Assembly (NCBI GenBank): GCA_002425185.1
Contig: DILT01000013.1
Coordinates: forward strand, 372,001-436,000
Direction: 5' to 3'
DNA: 64,000 nt
Origin: Flammeovirgaceae bacterium UBA5585
Lineage (GTDB): Bacteria; Bacteroidota; Bacteroidia; Cytophagales; Cyclobacteriaceae
The notes beneath the pieces were generated by a model that saw only the letters and a list, made by a program, of their open reading frames with translations, was not told the origin of the DNA and did not search any database. The position numbers and the translations under genes are program-made. Below are positions 35,189 through 43,795 of this stretch, in pieces. Within the stretch, counting starts at the first letter, position 1. Every line of letters begins with the position of its first letter.

Positions 35189-35701
35189 TCACGTGGCGTT
35201 TTCCTGAAAGATGTCTTTAAAAGAAGGGAAGAATTCCCCGATCCAATGCGTTACTTCGGGAGCAAATCTGGAGGTAAACGGAAAGAGCCAGGAGTTTTCT
35301 GTCCAGCGTTCAGGCAATTGTAAAGAGAGTGCATCAAAAATCCACAAGCCAACACTAACCATAAAAATGGTTCTGAATAAACCCATTACGCTTCCAGCCC
35401 ATTGATCGGCACTGCCCAACAACGTTTTATCCAGCGATGATTTTAAAAGTTTTCCTAACAGATTGACAACAATAAGAACAATGACAAAGACTAACCCAAA
35501 GGCTGCATAGGGCAATATCTTTTCATTAATGTTGTAATGTTCATCCAGCGTGAGCATAGCGGCCCCCATCAGCTTAAAGCCAAGCACAATGCCAAAGAAA
35601 ATGGCTAGTAAGGAGAACAGACTTACTAAAAAACCCTTCTTGTACCCGGAGACCATGCCCATGATAAACAGGAATGCCAGAATAAGATCAAGTACGCTCA
35701 A
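35189..35701 (-). CDS. CvpA-family membrane protein
   Basis: A 170-residue inner-membrane protein of the CvpA family (four transmembrane segments; SVLDLILAFLFIMGMVSGYK opens with the family's DhhhhhhhhhGhhxGhxxG pattern). Members are linked to colicin V production or envelope stability in other bacteria; the direct role is unclear. The start is TTG at 35701, overlapping the yqeY stop (TTGA), which makes TTG credible. The C-terminal 30 residues are soluble (FFPSFKDIFQENAT). Confidence 0.85.
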   Translation of the reverse strand: MSVLDLILAFLFIMGMVSGYKKGFLVSLFSLLAIFFGIVLGFKLMGAAMLTLDEHYNINEKILPYAAFGLVFVIVLIVVNLLGKLLKSSLDKTLLGSADQWAGSVMGLFRTIFMVSVGLWIFDALSLQLPERWTENSWLFPFTSRFAPEVTHWIGEFFPSFKDIFQENAT

Positions 35702-36150
35702 GGGGCAAGTATTTTTTTTACGAGTTCAGCAATCAGTTTTCCATCGGCCTGGCCGGCAAGTATCTTTGTGGCCGTGCCCATAACTTTGCCCATATCCTGG
35801 GGCCCTGCAGCACCAACTTCAGCAATAATTTTTTTCAGCGCATCGGCCACTTCACTTTCTGAAAGTTGTTTGGGAAGATAGCGGCTGATCACCTCCAGTT
35901 GGAATAACTCTCGTTCGGCTAAGTCATTGCGTCCCTGCTGACTGAAAATATCGGCTGATTCTTTACGCTGCTTGGCAGCCTTCATCAGCAACTTGTTTTC
36001 AGCATCTGATGAAACATCGCCACTTCCTCCTTTTTCAGTTTCGGCCAATAGTATAAGCGACTTGATGCTGCGAAGTGCCTCCAGTTCTTCTTTATTCTTG
36101 GCCAACATGGCTTTCTTTATGTCACCATCTATCTGTGTCTTCAGGCTCAT
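35698..36150 (-). CDS. yqeY: YqeY/GatB-type domain protein
   Basis: A 150-residue YqeY-like protein with the helical tail domain also found in GatB, the tRNA amidotransferase subunit. Typical features: SLKTQIDGDIKKAMLAKNKEEL, LEALRSIKSLILLAETEK and VISRYLPKQLSESEVADAL, then GAAGPQDMGKVMGTATKILAG. It is probably an RNA- or tRNA-associated factor, but no activity is established. The frame reaches 36195, yet a consensus -7 box at 36164-36171 lies inside that extension, so the ATG at 36150 is the true start. The stop overlaps the cvpA start. Confidence 0.88.
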   Translation of the reverse strand: MSLKTQIDGDIKKAMLAKNKEELEALRSIKSLILLAETEKGGSGDVSSDAENKLLMKAAKQRKESADIFSQQGRNDLAERELFQLEVISRYLPKQLSESEVADALKKIIAEVGAAGPQDMGKVMGTATKILAGQADGKLIAELVKKILAP

Positions 36151-36163
36151 ATTACTTTTTTCA

Positions 36164-36195
36164 CAAAAGTAGCAGTAAGCCAGTAGGAACACCAA
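36164..36195 (-). promoter_or_regulatory. Promoter of yqeY-cvpA
   Basis: On the minus strand TTG (36195-36193), 21 bases, TACTTTTG (36171-36164). The full match ends 14 bases before the ATG at 36150 and rules out the upstream TTG as a start codon. Confidence 0.75.
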
Positions 36196-36262
36196 TTCCG
36201 GCCGTTCAAATTTACAGTGTGCAATTCATCTTTGGTCTTTGTAATTTGGGCCTTTACAACGT

Positions 36263-36979
36263 ATGACGCGACTTAGCGTAAACATTAACAAGATTGCTAC
36301 CCTGCGGAACGCACGTGGAGGCAATAACCCGGATGTGATCAAAACCGCAGTGGATTGCGAACGCTTTGGTGCACAAGGCATAACCGTACACCCACGCCCT
36401 GACGAGCGACATATCCGTTATACCGATGTTATTCAATTGGCGGCTGTTGTAAAAACAGAGTTTAACATTGAAGGCTATCCGGACGAGCGGTATTTGCAAA
36501 TTATCCGGGAAGTAAAACCAGCCCAGGCCACACTCGTTCCGGATGCACCTGATGCCGTAACCTCCAATGCAGGATGGAATACAATTAAGCATGATGCTTT
36601 TTTAAAAGAGGTTGTAAAGGAATTAAAACGGTACACACCGCGTGTCTCAATTTTTGTGAATCCTGAAGCTGAAATGATTGAGGGTGCCGCAGCCATTGGG
36701 GCTGACCGGATTGAACTGTATACAGAACCCTATGCCCGTGACTACCACACCAATCGCTATAAGGCTATTAAGCCATATGTAGAATGTGCACAGGTTGCAA
36801 CACGTGCGGGACTGGGCATAAACGCAGGGCACGATCTTGATTTGCATAACCTTCGCTTTCTCAAAGAGTCCATTCCATACCTGGATGAAGTTTCCATTGG
36901 GCACGCGCTTGTATGTGATGCACTTTATTTCGGGTTGGAAAACACCATTCAGCTATACCTGAGGCAGTTGAGAGATTGA
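36263..36979 (+). CDS. pdxJ: PdxJ, pyridoxine 5'-phosphate synthase
   Basis: A 238-residue TIM-barrel enzyme that condenses 1-deoxyxylulose 5-phosphate and aminoacetone phosphate to pyridoxine 5'-phosphate, the route to PLP. Motifs: LSVNINKIATLRNARGG at the start, GITVHPRPDERHI with phosphate contacts, FNIEGYPDERYL, ELYTEPYA and LGINAGHDLDLHNL. Length is normal. It is divergent from yqeY and the NAD-kinase cluster; in many Bacteroidota pdxJ faces nadK in this way. PLP is used by glyA, lysA, alr and others in this window. Confidence 0.95.
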   Translation: MTRLSVNINKIATLRNARGGNNPDVIKTAVDCERFGAQGITVHPRPDERHIRYTDVIQLAAVVKTEFNIEGYPDERYLQIIREVKPAQATLVPDAPDAVTSNAGWNTIKHDAFLKEVVKELKRYTPRVSIFVNPEAEMIEGAAAIGADRIELYTEPYARDYHTNRYKAIKPYVECAQVATRAGLGINAGHDLDLHNLRFLKESIPYLDEVSIGHALVCDALYFGLENTIQLYLRQLRD

Positions 36980-37016
36980 TTGCTTATTCCTTATCTTTAA
37001 TTACAATTTACAAAGC

Positions 37017-37667
37017 ATGAGTCTTCGGAAAACATTTACGGATGCGGAACTGGAGCGGATTAAGGCCGCAGTACGTCAAGCCGAAGCAACAATATCCGGG
37101 GAAATTGTACCGGTTATGGTATCCAAAAGCGGGTATTACACCATTGCCAATTACAAAGGAAGTTTATGGGTGGGATTTATGGTGTTTGCATTTATCGTGG
37201 TTTGTGATCGCTTTATTCCTTCACTAGCCGTTTATGATCCCTTGCTTATCTTTTTATTGGTATTGCTGGCCGGTGTTGTTGGCGGTGTCGCGCCTAACTT
37301 CTCCGATGACTTACGCAGAATGCTGGTAACGCAACGCCATATGGATCATGCTACTCGTCAACGCGCAGAGAATGCATTTTTAGAACAGGAGGTTTTTAAT
37401 ACCCGTCATCGCACAGGCATCATGATTTTTATTTCCTTCTTTGAGCATGAGGTAATTATCATGGGCGATCAGGGTATTAGTAAAGTGGTGGAACAAAAAG
37501 TTTGGGACAGACTGGTGCAGGATTTAACCGCTCAAATACGTAAAGGAAAAACGGTGGAAGGCCTTGAAACAACCATTAAGCGGTGTGGAGAAATTTTATT
37601 GGAGAAGGGCTTTAAGAAAACTGCGGATGATGTGAACGAACTCCGTGACGATGTTAGACTGGATTAA
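37017..37667 (+). CDS. TPM-domain membrane protein (YgcG-like, short)
   Basis: A 216-residue protein with a TPM domain (about 3-45 and 105-205, interrupted by membrane helices). It has no signal peptide; two hydrophobic segments (about 49-70 and 76-93) split the domain and place the rest in the cytoplasm or periplasm. TPM domains occur in photosystem II repair proteins (TLP18.3) and in YgcG. The YgcG-type gene immediately downstream is a paralogue in the same operon, with 17 bases between them. Confidence 0.8.
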   Translation: MSLRKTFTDAELERIKAAVRQAEATISGEIVPVMVSKSGYYTIANYKGSLWVGFMVFAFIVVCDRFIPSLAVYDPLLIFLLVLLAGVVGGVAPNFSDDLRRMLVTQRHMDHATRQRAENAFLEQEVFNTRHRTGIMIFISFFEHEVIIMGDQGISKVVEQKVWDRLVQDLTAQIRKGKTVEGLETTIKRCGEILLEKGFKKTADDVNELRDDVRLD

Positions 37668-37684
37668 CACGCTTTGAATCAGGT

Positions 37685-38578
37685 ATGAGCTCCCGACTTC
37701 TGTTATTTTTTCTACTGCTATTCTCGTTTACAGCCACCGCACAACGACCGGTACCTGAATTGTGGGGCATGCGGGTGCACGATGATGCAAAAATTTTATC
37801 GACAGGTACCATTCAACAACTGGAAACTCGCCTTAAACAATTTGAAGATTCCACCACCAATCAAATAGCCATACTCATTATTCCCTCGTTGGATGGTGAG
37901 GTGCTTGAACAGTATTCGTTAAAGGTGGTGGAGAAATGGCAGTTGGGAAAGAAGAGCAGAGACAATGGTGTGTTGTTGTTGATTGCGGTGAACGACCGGA
38001 AGATGCGCATTGAAGTTGGTTACGGACTGGAGGGTTCGTTACCGGATATTACGTGTAATCAAATCATCCGAAATCAGATTGCCCCGGCATTCAGGCGTGG
38101 CGATTTTGATGGTGGCGTAGTGGCCGGCATTTCTGCAATTATTGGCGCCATTGGTGGCGAATATTCGGCTGAGGGTTTTGAAGACGAATCAGTTGAAGAC
38201 ATCCCCTGGTTTGTTGGTCTTTTTGTGTTTGGCATTCTTGGAATTTTCTCATTTCTGGGACTTTCAATAAAAGGAGGAGCCGGATGGTTTTTATATGTTT
38301 TCCTCATTCCGTTCTACGCAGCTTTTCCATTTGCATTATATGGCTGGGAGACCGGAAAACTAATTCTTTTAGGTCATTTGTTTGGGTTCCCCATCCTGAA
38401 GGTGATATTCAATAAAATGGGGTGGAGTAAGCTGGAAAGTTCCGGTGGAGGCTCAGGGGGCGGCTGGTCATCCGGTGGCGGTTGGTCTTCAGGCGGGGGA
38501 GGCTGGTCTTCCGGAGGTGGAGGGTTTTCGGGTGGAGGAGGTAGCTTTGGTGGAGGCGGTAGCAGTGGGAGTTGGTAG
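37685..38578 (+). CDS. TPM-domain protein with Gly-rich tail (YgcG-type)
   Basis: A 297-residue TPM-domain protein. Signal peptide (SSRLLLFFLLLFSFTATAQ), TPM domain about 22-160 with VHDDAKILSTGTIQQLETRL, LKVVEKWQLGKKSRDNGVLL and the metal-site-like GYGLEGSLPDIT, then two membrane segments (about 177-235), and a Gly/Ser/Trp-rich tail (about 253-297) built from GGGW and GGGG blocks. TPM/YgcG proteins often sit next to LemA; no lemA gene is in this window. The glycine-rich tail may be a flexible, sticky surface region. Function remains unknown. Confidence 0.85.
   Translation: MSSRLLLFFLLLFSFTATAQRPVPELWGMRVHDDAKILSTGTIQQLETRLKQFEDSTTNQIAILIIPSLDGEVLEQYSLKVVEKWQLGKKSRDNGVLLLIAVNDRKMRIEVGYGLEGSLPDITCNQIIRNQIAPAFRRGDFDGGVVAGISAIIGAIGGEYSAEGFEDESVEDIPWFVGLFVFGILGIFSFLGLSIKGGAGWFLYVFLIPFYAAFPFALYGWETGKLILLGHLFGFPILKVIFNKMGWSKLESSGGGSGGGWSSGGGWSSGGGGWSSGGGGFSGGGGSFGGGGSSGSW
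38441..38572 (+). repeat. Gly/Ser-rich coding repeat
   Basis: G-rich direct repeats encode blocks like SGGGW and SSGGGG at the C-terminus of the TPM protein. The opposite strand reads as a Pro-rich frame (38374-38592), which is only a shadow. Confidence 0.85.
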
Positions 38579-38663
38579 TTGTTGTTCAGCAATACTCGGG
38601 AGTATGATCCTTCAATCGTTTAGTAATGGGCATCGTTCTCGTTTATTTAATTAATTCCAGATT

Positions 38664-38696
38664 TTGATTCTTGAATATCGAATTGCCTTATTTTTG
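38664..38696 (+). promoter_or_regulatory. Promoter of glyA
   Basis: TTG (38664-38666), 22 bases, TATTTTTG (38689-38696), full consensus. The glyA ATG is 29 bases downstream. Confidence 0.75.
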
Positions 38697-38725
38697 GCCT
38701 TTCTTATTTTAACAACCTTCCCTGA

Positions 38726-39994
38726 ATGAAAAGAGATAAAGTCATTTTCGATTTGATTGAAAAAGAAAAGAAACGTCAGCAGCATGGTATTGAGTTAATA
38801 GCCTCTGAAAATTTTGCATCTGCCCAGGTAATGAAGGCCATGGGTACTGTGCTTACCAACAAGTATGCTGAAGGCTTACCCGGCAAGCGCTATTACGGAG
38901 GCTGCGAAGTGGTGGATGAAATCGAGCAGCTTGCCATTGATCGTGCGCGTCAACTTTTCAATGCCGATTGGGCCAATGTACAACCGCATTCAGGTGCACA
39001 GGCAAATGCCGCTGTTATGTTGGCGTGTCTAAAACCTGGCGACAAAATACTGGGGTTTGACCTGGCGCATGGAGGCCATCTCACGCATGGGTCGCCCGTG
39101 AATTTTTCAGGGAAGTTGTATCAGCCATCTTTTTATGGTGTTGAAGAAGCCACAGGAAAAATCGATTTCGACAAAGTAATTGAAATAGCTAAGCGCGAGA
39201 AACCAAAGATGATTATCTGTGGTGCTTCAGCCTACAGTCGTGATTGGGATTATAAGAAACTTCGTGAAGCAGCTGATGTTGTTGGGGCTTTGTTGTTAGC
39301 AGACATTGCTCACCCCGCAGGCTTGATTGCACGCGGTTTGTTAAACGACCCGATGGAGTATTGCCATATTGTTACCACCACAACACATAAAACCCTACGC
39401 GGCCCGCGCGGTGGATTAATTATGGTGGGCAAAAATTTTGATAACCCCTGGGGATTAAAAACGCCAAAAGGTGAGATCAGAAAAATTGCTTCCATTTTAG
39501 ATTCTGGGGTTTTCCCCGGTACGCAAGGCGGACCGCTGGAGCACGTGATTGCCGCAAAAGCTATTGCCTTTGAAGAAGCGTTGTCGGATGATTACCTGAA
39601 ATATGTAATACAGGTAGTGAAAAATGCCAAAGCAATGGCTACCGCATTTATAGCGAAAGGTTATAGTATTATTTCGGGCGGAACAGACAATCACTTAATG
39701 TTGATTGATCTGCGCTCGAAAAATCTCACCGGCAAAATTGCGGAAGAAACTTTAATCAAAGCGGATATCACCATCAACAAAAACATGGTACCGTTTGATA
39801 CACAATCACCCATGGTTACATCCGGTATGCGCATTGGCACACCGGCTATTACGACACGTGGCTTGAAAGAGAAGGATGTTTTGAAAGTTGTCGACTTCAT
39901 CGATGAAGCATTGAGCGCCCCCGCTAATGTCGATAACTTAAAAGCGGTGAAGAAGAAGGTGAATAATTTTATGAAGAAGTTTCCTTTGTACTGA
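38726..39994 (+). CDS. glyA: Serine hydroxymethyltransferase
   Basis: A 422-residue PLP enzyme that converts serine and tetrahydrofolate to glycine and methylene-THF, the main source of one-carbon units. Motifs: IELIASENFASAQVMKAMG near the start, YAEGLPGKRYYGGCEVVD, NVQPHSGAQANAAV, LLADIAHPAGLI and the PLP lysine Lys222 in VTTTTHKTLRGPRGG. Length and motifs are normal. It has its own consensus promoter. The next gene starts 38 bases later and belongs to a toxin-antitoxin pair. Confidence 0.97.
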   Translation: MKRDKVIFDLIEKEKKRQQHGIELIASENFASAQVMKAMGTVLTNKYAEGLPGKRYYGGCEVVDEIEQLAIDRARQLFNADWANVQPHSGAQANAAVMLACLKPGDKILGFDLAHGGHLTHGSPVNFSGKLYQPSFYGVEEATGKIDFDKVIEIAKREKPKMIICGASAYSRDWDYKKLREAADVVGALLLADIAHPAGLIARGLLNDPMEYCHIVTTTTHKTLRGPRGGLIMVGKNFDNPWGLKTPKGEIRKIASILDSGVFPGTQGGPLEHVIAAKAIAFEEALSDDYLKYVIQVVKNAKAMATAFIAKGYSIISGGTDNHLMLIDLRSKNLTGKIAEETLIKADITINKNMVPFDTQSPMVTSGMRIGTPAITTRGLKEKDVLKVVDFIDEALSAPANVDNLKAVKKKVNNFMKKFPLY

Positions 39995-40032
39995 CAAACT
40001 TATTTGTTGCAAAAACGAGTTAATTTTACCGA

Positions 40033-40242
40033 ATGAGCGCAGACGAAATCATCAATGGAATTAAGAAACTAAACACCAGGCAGCGTAGCCGGGTGTTAAG
40101 GGAGCTGTTGATGTTGAGAAAAAAAAGCTCGGGTAAAACTTCATCAGTGTCTTTAACACAACTAGCCGGAAAGGGCGCCAAGCTTTGGAAGGATTGTGAA
40201 GTTGACGAGTACTTAAAGAAGCTGCGATCGGAATGGGATTGA
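40033..40242 (+). CDS. Putative antitoxin of PIN module
   Basis: A 69-residue basic protein directly upstream of a PIN-domain gene, overlapping it by ten bases. The N-terminal half (SADEIINGIKKLNTRQRSRV) is a helical region that may bind DNA. The C-terminal tail (LWKDCEVDEYLKKLRSEWD) has the acidic/aromatic pattern common in VapB-like antitoxins that fill the PIN active site. The exact antitoxin family cannot be named. Its size, order and overlap with the PIN gene support a toxin-antitoxin role. Confidence 0.75.
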   Translation: MSADEIINGIKKLNTRQRSRVLRELLMLRKKSSGKTSSVSLTQLAGKGAKLWKDCEVDEYLKKLRSEWD

Positions 40243-40685
40243 TTGAGAAGTTTTCTGGCAAGGTAGTCTATCTTGACACCGCTCCATTGATTTATTTCAT
40301 TGAAGGCAATTTCAAATATTTCGAATTCTTAAAAAGTATATTTGAGGCTAACGATCGTGGTGATTTTCTTTTCGTAACATCGGCCATTACCATTACAGAA
40401 GTGTTGTCATTTCCGAATACCTTTCGCGATAGGAATCTGGTTAAGATGTACGATCAGGTTTTTCACAACTCAAAAACCTTGGCTGTACTACCCGTTGGTT
40501 TTAGTGAAGCAAGAACAGCAGCTGAATACAGGGTTACCCATCGTCTGAAAACTCCTGATGCGTTGCATCTGGCAACAGCTTCTGAGTATAGAGCTGACTT
40601 CTTTTTTACGAATGATTTTGATTTTCATGGGAAATCACCTGTGGCGCTGATTAATCTTGATGTATGGCTGAAGAAAAAGAAATGA
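40233..40685 (+). CDS. PIN-domain toxin, VapC-like RNase
   Basis: A 150-residue PIN-domain protein, predicted RNase toxin. The acidic catalytic residues are present: Asp15 (VVYLDTAPLIYFIEG), Glu56 (SAITITEVLS), Asp109 (LKTPDALHLATA) and Asp128 (FFFTNDFDF). Together with the upstream 69-residue gene it forms a probable type II toxin-antitoxin pair. Its 3' end overlaps the start of tatC by 22 bases, so the module is inserted in an operon with core genes. VapC targets are usually tRNA or rRNA, which is not testable here. Confidence 0.85.
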   Translation: MGLIEKFSGKVVYLDTAPLIYFIEGNFKYFEFLKSIFEANDRGDFLFVTSAITITEVLSFPNTFRDRNLVKMYDQVFHNSKTLAVLPVGFSEARTAAEYRVTHRLKTPDALHLATASEYRADFFFTNDFDFHGKSPVALINLDVWLKKKK

Positions 40686-41500
40686 CCTTCCTCGATCACC
40701 TCGAGGAGTTGCGTTGGCACATAATACGTTCACTTTTTGCCGTAGTGATATTCACTATTGTTGCCTTTATTTACGGGCCATGGATTTTTGAGAACATAGT
40801 CTTTGCGGTGGCAAAACCTGATTTCATTTTCTTTGATTGGATGTGCTCGCTTGGAAAATTAGTGGGTTATGAGGAAACACTTTGTGTGCAAGAAATTCCC
40901 TTTAAAATTCAGAGCCGGCAGATGACCGGGCAATTTACAATGCATATTTCTTCTTCCTTATTCATTGGTGTAATCGCTTCTTTTCCTTACATAGTTTGGG
41001 AACTTTGGCGCTTCATTAAGCCAGGCCTGGTAACAAAAGAGCGGAAGTTTTCCCGTGGTGCTGTTTTATCCATATCGTTTTTATTTTTCACAGGTGTTTC
41101 ATTTGGCTATTTCATCATGAGCCCGCTGGCCGTATACTTTCTATCAAACTACAAGCTAAGCGATATGATTGCCAATGAGTTTGATATTACATCTTATGTT
41201 TCTACCATTATTACATTGGTGTTTGGAAGTGGATTACTGTTTCAGTTACCGGTAGTGGTATATTTTTTAACCAAGATTGGCATGGTTACACCTGCCTTCA
41301 TGCGCAAGTACCGCAGGCATGCTATCGTTATTATTTTGATTATTGCTGCCATCATTACCCCCCCTGACCCTTTCAGCCAAACACTGATTGGCATACCCTT
41401 GTACATGCTTTATGAGTTCAGTATATTAATTTCGGCCATGGTTATCAGGCGTGAGGCTAAGCGTGAAAAAGAAGACGAGCAATCTTATAAAACATCATGA
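40664..41500 (+). CDS. tatC: TatC, twin-arginine translocase subunit
   Basis: A 278-residue six-helix inner-membrane protein, the receptor of the Tat export system. The N-terminus EMTFLDHLEELRWHIIRSLF is the family signature; SFPYIVWELWRFIKPGL, SFGYFIMSPLAVYFL and the RKYRRHAIVIILIIAAIITPP region follow. A long periplasmic loop with CSLGKLVGYEETLCVQE contains two Cys that may pair. The ATG at 40664 lies inside the PIN toxin gene; a second ATG at 40682 gives an ATGA overlap and is an alternative start. The stop overlaps rpiB by four bases. TatA/B genes are not in the window. Confidence 0.94.
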   Translation: MAEEKEMTFLDHLEELRWHIIRSLFAVVIFTIVAFIYGPWIFENIVFAVAKPDFIFFDWMCSLGKLVGYEETLCVQEIPFKIQSRQMTGQFTMHISSSLFIGVIASFPYIVWELWRFIKPGLVTKERKFSRGAVLSISFLFFTGVSFGYFIMSPLAVYFLSNYKLSDMIANEFDITSYVSTIITLVFGSGLLFQLPVVVYFLTKIGMVTPAFMRKYRRHAIVIILIIAAIITPPDPFSQTLIGIPLYMLYEFSILISAMVIRREAKREKEDEQSYKTS

Positions 41501-41928
41501 GTACTATAGCGATTGGAAGTGACCACGCAGGGTTTGCTTATAAAGAGAAACTAAAGGTGTGGCTGCAAAAAAATGGATTTACAGTTAAAGATTTCGGTAC
41601 GCACACTACCGATTCCGTAGACTATCCTGATTTTGCGCACCCCGTAGCCCTTGCTGTTGAGAAGCATGAGGCCGAGTTTGGTTTGCTGCTTTGCGGCAGT
41701 GCCAATGGAGTAGCCATGGCGGCCAATAAGCATCAAGGTATTCGCGCAGCCATCTGCTGGACAGAAGAAGTTGCCGCGGTAGTCCGCCAACATAACAACG
41801 CCAATATAATCTGTATACCTGCCCGTTTTGTAAGCGAAGCGTTGGCCGAAAAAATCGTAACTGTATTTTTGAATACACTCTTTGAAGGCGGGCGTCATGC
41901 GCGAAGAGTAGATAAAATCAGTTGCTAG
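41497..41928 (+). CDS. rpiB: Ribose-5-phosphate isomerase B
   Basis: A 143-residue RpiB/LacAB-family isomerase that interconverts ribose 5-phosphate and ribulose 5-phosphate. GSDHAGFAYKE gives Asp9 and His10; catalytic Cys66 is in LLLCGSANGVAMAANKH; HNNANIICIPAR is the phosphate site region. The ATG overlaps the tatC stop. The 3' end overlaps the convergent membrane-protein gene by 11 bases. Confidence 0.95.
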   Translation: MSTIAIGSDHAGFAYKEKLKVWLQKNGFTVKDFGTHTTDSVDYPDFAHPVALAVEKHEAEFGLLLCGSANGVAMAANKHQGIRAAICWTEEVAAVVRQHNNANIICIPARFVSEALAEKIVTVFLNTLFEGGRHARRVDKISC

Positions 41929-43327
41929 TATTTTTCTCCACCTGTAGCCAATACCCTTCCGGAGATTTTTTGTACTGATTTTTGAGTTTTGGTAATCGAC
42001 TAAAGAATTGCTCCATCTTGTTTCCTGGATCAATGATAACGTGAGGAGTATCTTTTTCAAAAAGCCGATTTACCAGCAGCACATTTTCATAGAACTGTGG
42101 AGTGTCAAAAATTTCCTTAGACAGAGACCAGTTAATGAAGGGTGGTGATAAGGTGTTGTGCATAAAAATCGCAGGCCGATCATCAAGTACCAGTACCCGC
42201 TTGTCGGTTATGGATAATGAAGACGCAGGAACAATCAAACGGTCGTACTTGATGGATGTTAGCTTGCCGTAGCGTGTCAAATACAGCGTGGAGACAAGAC
42301 CAATCAGAATCAACCATGTATTGATTTCAGCAAACTTTTTTCTGCGGATCAACAACAAAAAATGAGTAAAGAAAAAACAAACAGCCGGGGCAAGAGGCAA
42401 TAAGCTTTGTGGTCGTAAATCTGTTGTAAAGTAGATTTGAACCAACCCCACCAAAAACCACAAGAACATGGTTTGAAGAAGTTGGGATTGATACTTGGTT
42501 AACCGTGCATTTCGGCTTAGCATGACGAAGGAAACAAACAAGTAGGCAATAGGCACACTGGACAGTAGTAACAGCTCCTTCAAGGAGATCAGTGATTCGG
42601 TGGGGAAGGAAATAGCTGAAAGGTAAAATCTGTTCCATAGATCGGCCAAATGCCCATTGATATAGTAGATGGAGGATAGGATAAGATGGGGCAACAAAAA
42701 TCCTATAAGCAGCAATACATGCTTCCGCAGGGTATTACGCGTAAAGATGATCAGAATCAGAAAAACGCCAGGCAAATAAATGATATAGGAGAAGTTGAAT
42801 AACGAGGCAAAACTTATGAAAAGGCCAAGGTTAAAAATCGTTTCGTCACGCTGCCCCCGAAATTCAATCTCGGTTAACAGATTATTCAGGGCTACCAGCA
42901 AAAAACCAAAGGCTGCCAGGTCAGCCGTCAGGGAAAGCACATCAAACGACAGAAGGGTAAGCAATGAAAATAATAGCGTGGGGATGTAGGTGTTTTCGGG
43001 AAAGACTTTTTTATCGATAAAAACAACGCCAATAAAAATACTTTGCGCAAATAGCAACAGAAAGGCCGCAATATGTCTTCCGGTAAGACTTCGGCCAAAA
43101 AGGAAATCACAACTTCCGTAAAACCACGAGGCGAAAGGTGGCGTGCTGTCAATTACCTCATAATACAAACCAAAACCTTCTGCAACCTTCTCGCCAACCA
43201 AAAAGCCTTTGAGTTCAGAAAATGTTGTGCCCAGTGTATCTATGAAAAGCGGCAAGCACAACAAAACCATAAGGGCAAACAACCCAAGCAGTCGGTAAGG
43301 ATCATTTATGCGGAAGTAGCGAAGCAA
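41918..43327 (-). CDS. Polytopic membrane protein, GT-C-like, unknown
   Basis: A 469-residue inner-membrane protein with about ten to eleven hydrophobic segments (e.g. LLGLFALMVLLCLPLFI at 13-29, and NTWLILIGLVSTLYL). Soluble loops hold PPFASWFYGSCDF between the first two segments, and a C-terminal soluble domain (about 360-469) carries VLVLDDRPAIFMHN and HVIIDPGNKMEQFF. The topology resembles GT-C glycosyltransferases or O-antigen-ligase-like proteins, but I see no diagnostic motif, so I do not name a function. The start is TTG at 43327; a near-consensus TATTTTTC box lies about 10 bases upstream. Confidence 0.65.
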   Translation of the reverse strand: MLRYFRINDPYRLLGLFALMVLLCLPLFIDTLGTTFSELKGFLVGEKVAEGFGLYYEVIDSTPPFASWFYGSCDFLFGRSLTGRHIAAFLLLFAQSIFIGVVFIDKKVFPENTYIPTLLFSLLTLLSFDVLSLTADLAAFGFLLVALNNLLTEIEFRGQRDETIFNLGLFISFASLFNFSYIIYLPGVFLILIIFTRNTLRKHVLLLIGFLLPHLILSSIYYINGHLADLWNRFYLSAISFPTESLISLKELLLLSSVPIAYLFVSFVMLSRNARLTKYQSQLLQTMFLWFLVGLVQIYFTTDLRPQSLLPLAPAVCFFFTHFLLLIRRKKFAEINTWLILIGLVSTLYLTRYGKLTSIKYDRLIVPASSLSITDKRVLVLDDRPAIFMHNTLSPPFINWSLSKEIFDTPQFYENVLLVNRLFEKDTPHVIIDPGNKMEQFFSRLPKLKNQYKKSPEGYWLQVEKNTSN

Positions 43328-43429
43328 GGCTGTATTGGTTTTGCGGAAAAATAGACAGGAATTTTAAGGTTTGAAATGAATAGCGCCTACTTCTTTGGTT
43401 TTAGAGGCAAGACACTGGATATTTGCCTC

Positions 43430-43795
43430 ATGGCAGGAACAACACGACAGCAGAAATTTGCTCGCCTTATACACAAGGAAATCAGTGATATTCTTCAGCG
43501 CGATAAGCGTGGAATACTGGAAAACTCTTTTGTTACGGTAGCCGATGTACGGGTAAGCCCGGATTTAGGAGTCGCCAAAATCTACCTGAGCATGATGCTG
43601 GCTAAAGACAAACCCGCTTTGCTGGAGAAAATTACATCAAGAAAGCGTGAGATCCGTAAAGCACTGGGCGACCGTATTCGCAACCAGGCACGGATAATTC
43701 CGGAGTTGGTTTTTTATGTAGACGAAGTCGAGGAGAAAGCTCAACGCCTCGATGAGATTATCAAAAACCTGAACATACCACCGGCTGAAGCTTGA
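43430..43795 (+). CDS. rbfA: RbfA, ribosome-binding factor A
   Basis: A 121-residue KH-fold protein for 30S ribosome maturation and cold adaptation. Features: FARLIHKEISDILQRD, VTVADVRVSPDLGVAKIYLS, REIRKALGDRIRNQARIIPE and LVFYVDEVEEKAQRLDEII. The frame has an ATG at 43376, but the ATG at 43430 (MAGTTRQQKFARLIHKE) begins at the usual N-terminus and gives the normal length. The stop overlaps the next gene's TTG (TTGA). Confidence 0.9.
   Translation: MAGTTRQQKFARLIHKEISDILQRDKRGILENSFVTVADVRVSPDLGVAKIYLSMMLAKDKPALLEKITSRKREIRKALGDRIRNQARIIPELVFYVDEVEEKAQRLDEIIKNLNIPPAEA

Noticed and set aside
38374..38592. Proline-rich minus-strand frame opposite the TPM gene
   Set aside because: It is the complement of the glycine codons in the real gene's tail; no start context or independent support.
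40033..40685. Defence island around the PIN module
   Set aside because: Both flanks are core genes (glyA, tatC, rpiB); no restriction, abortive-infection or other defence gene accompanies it.
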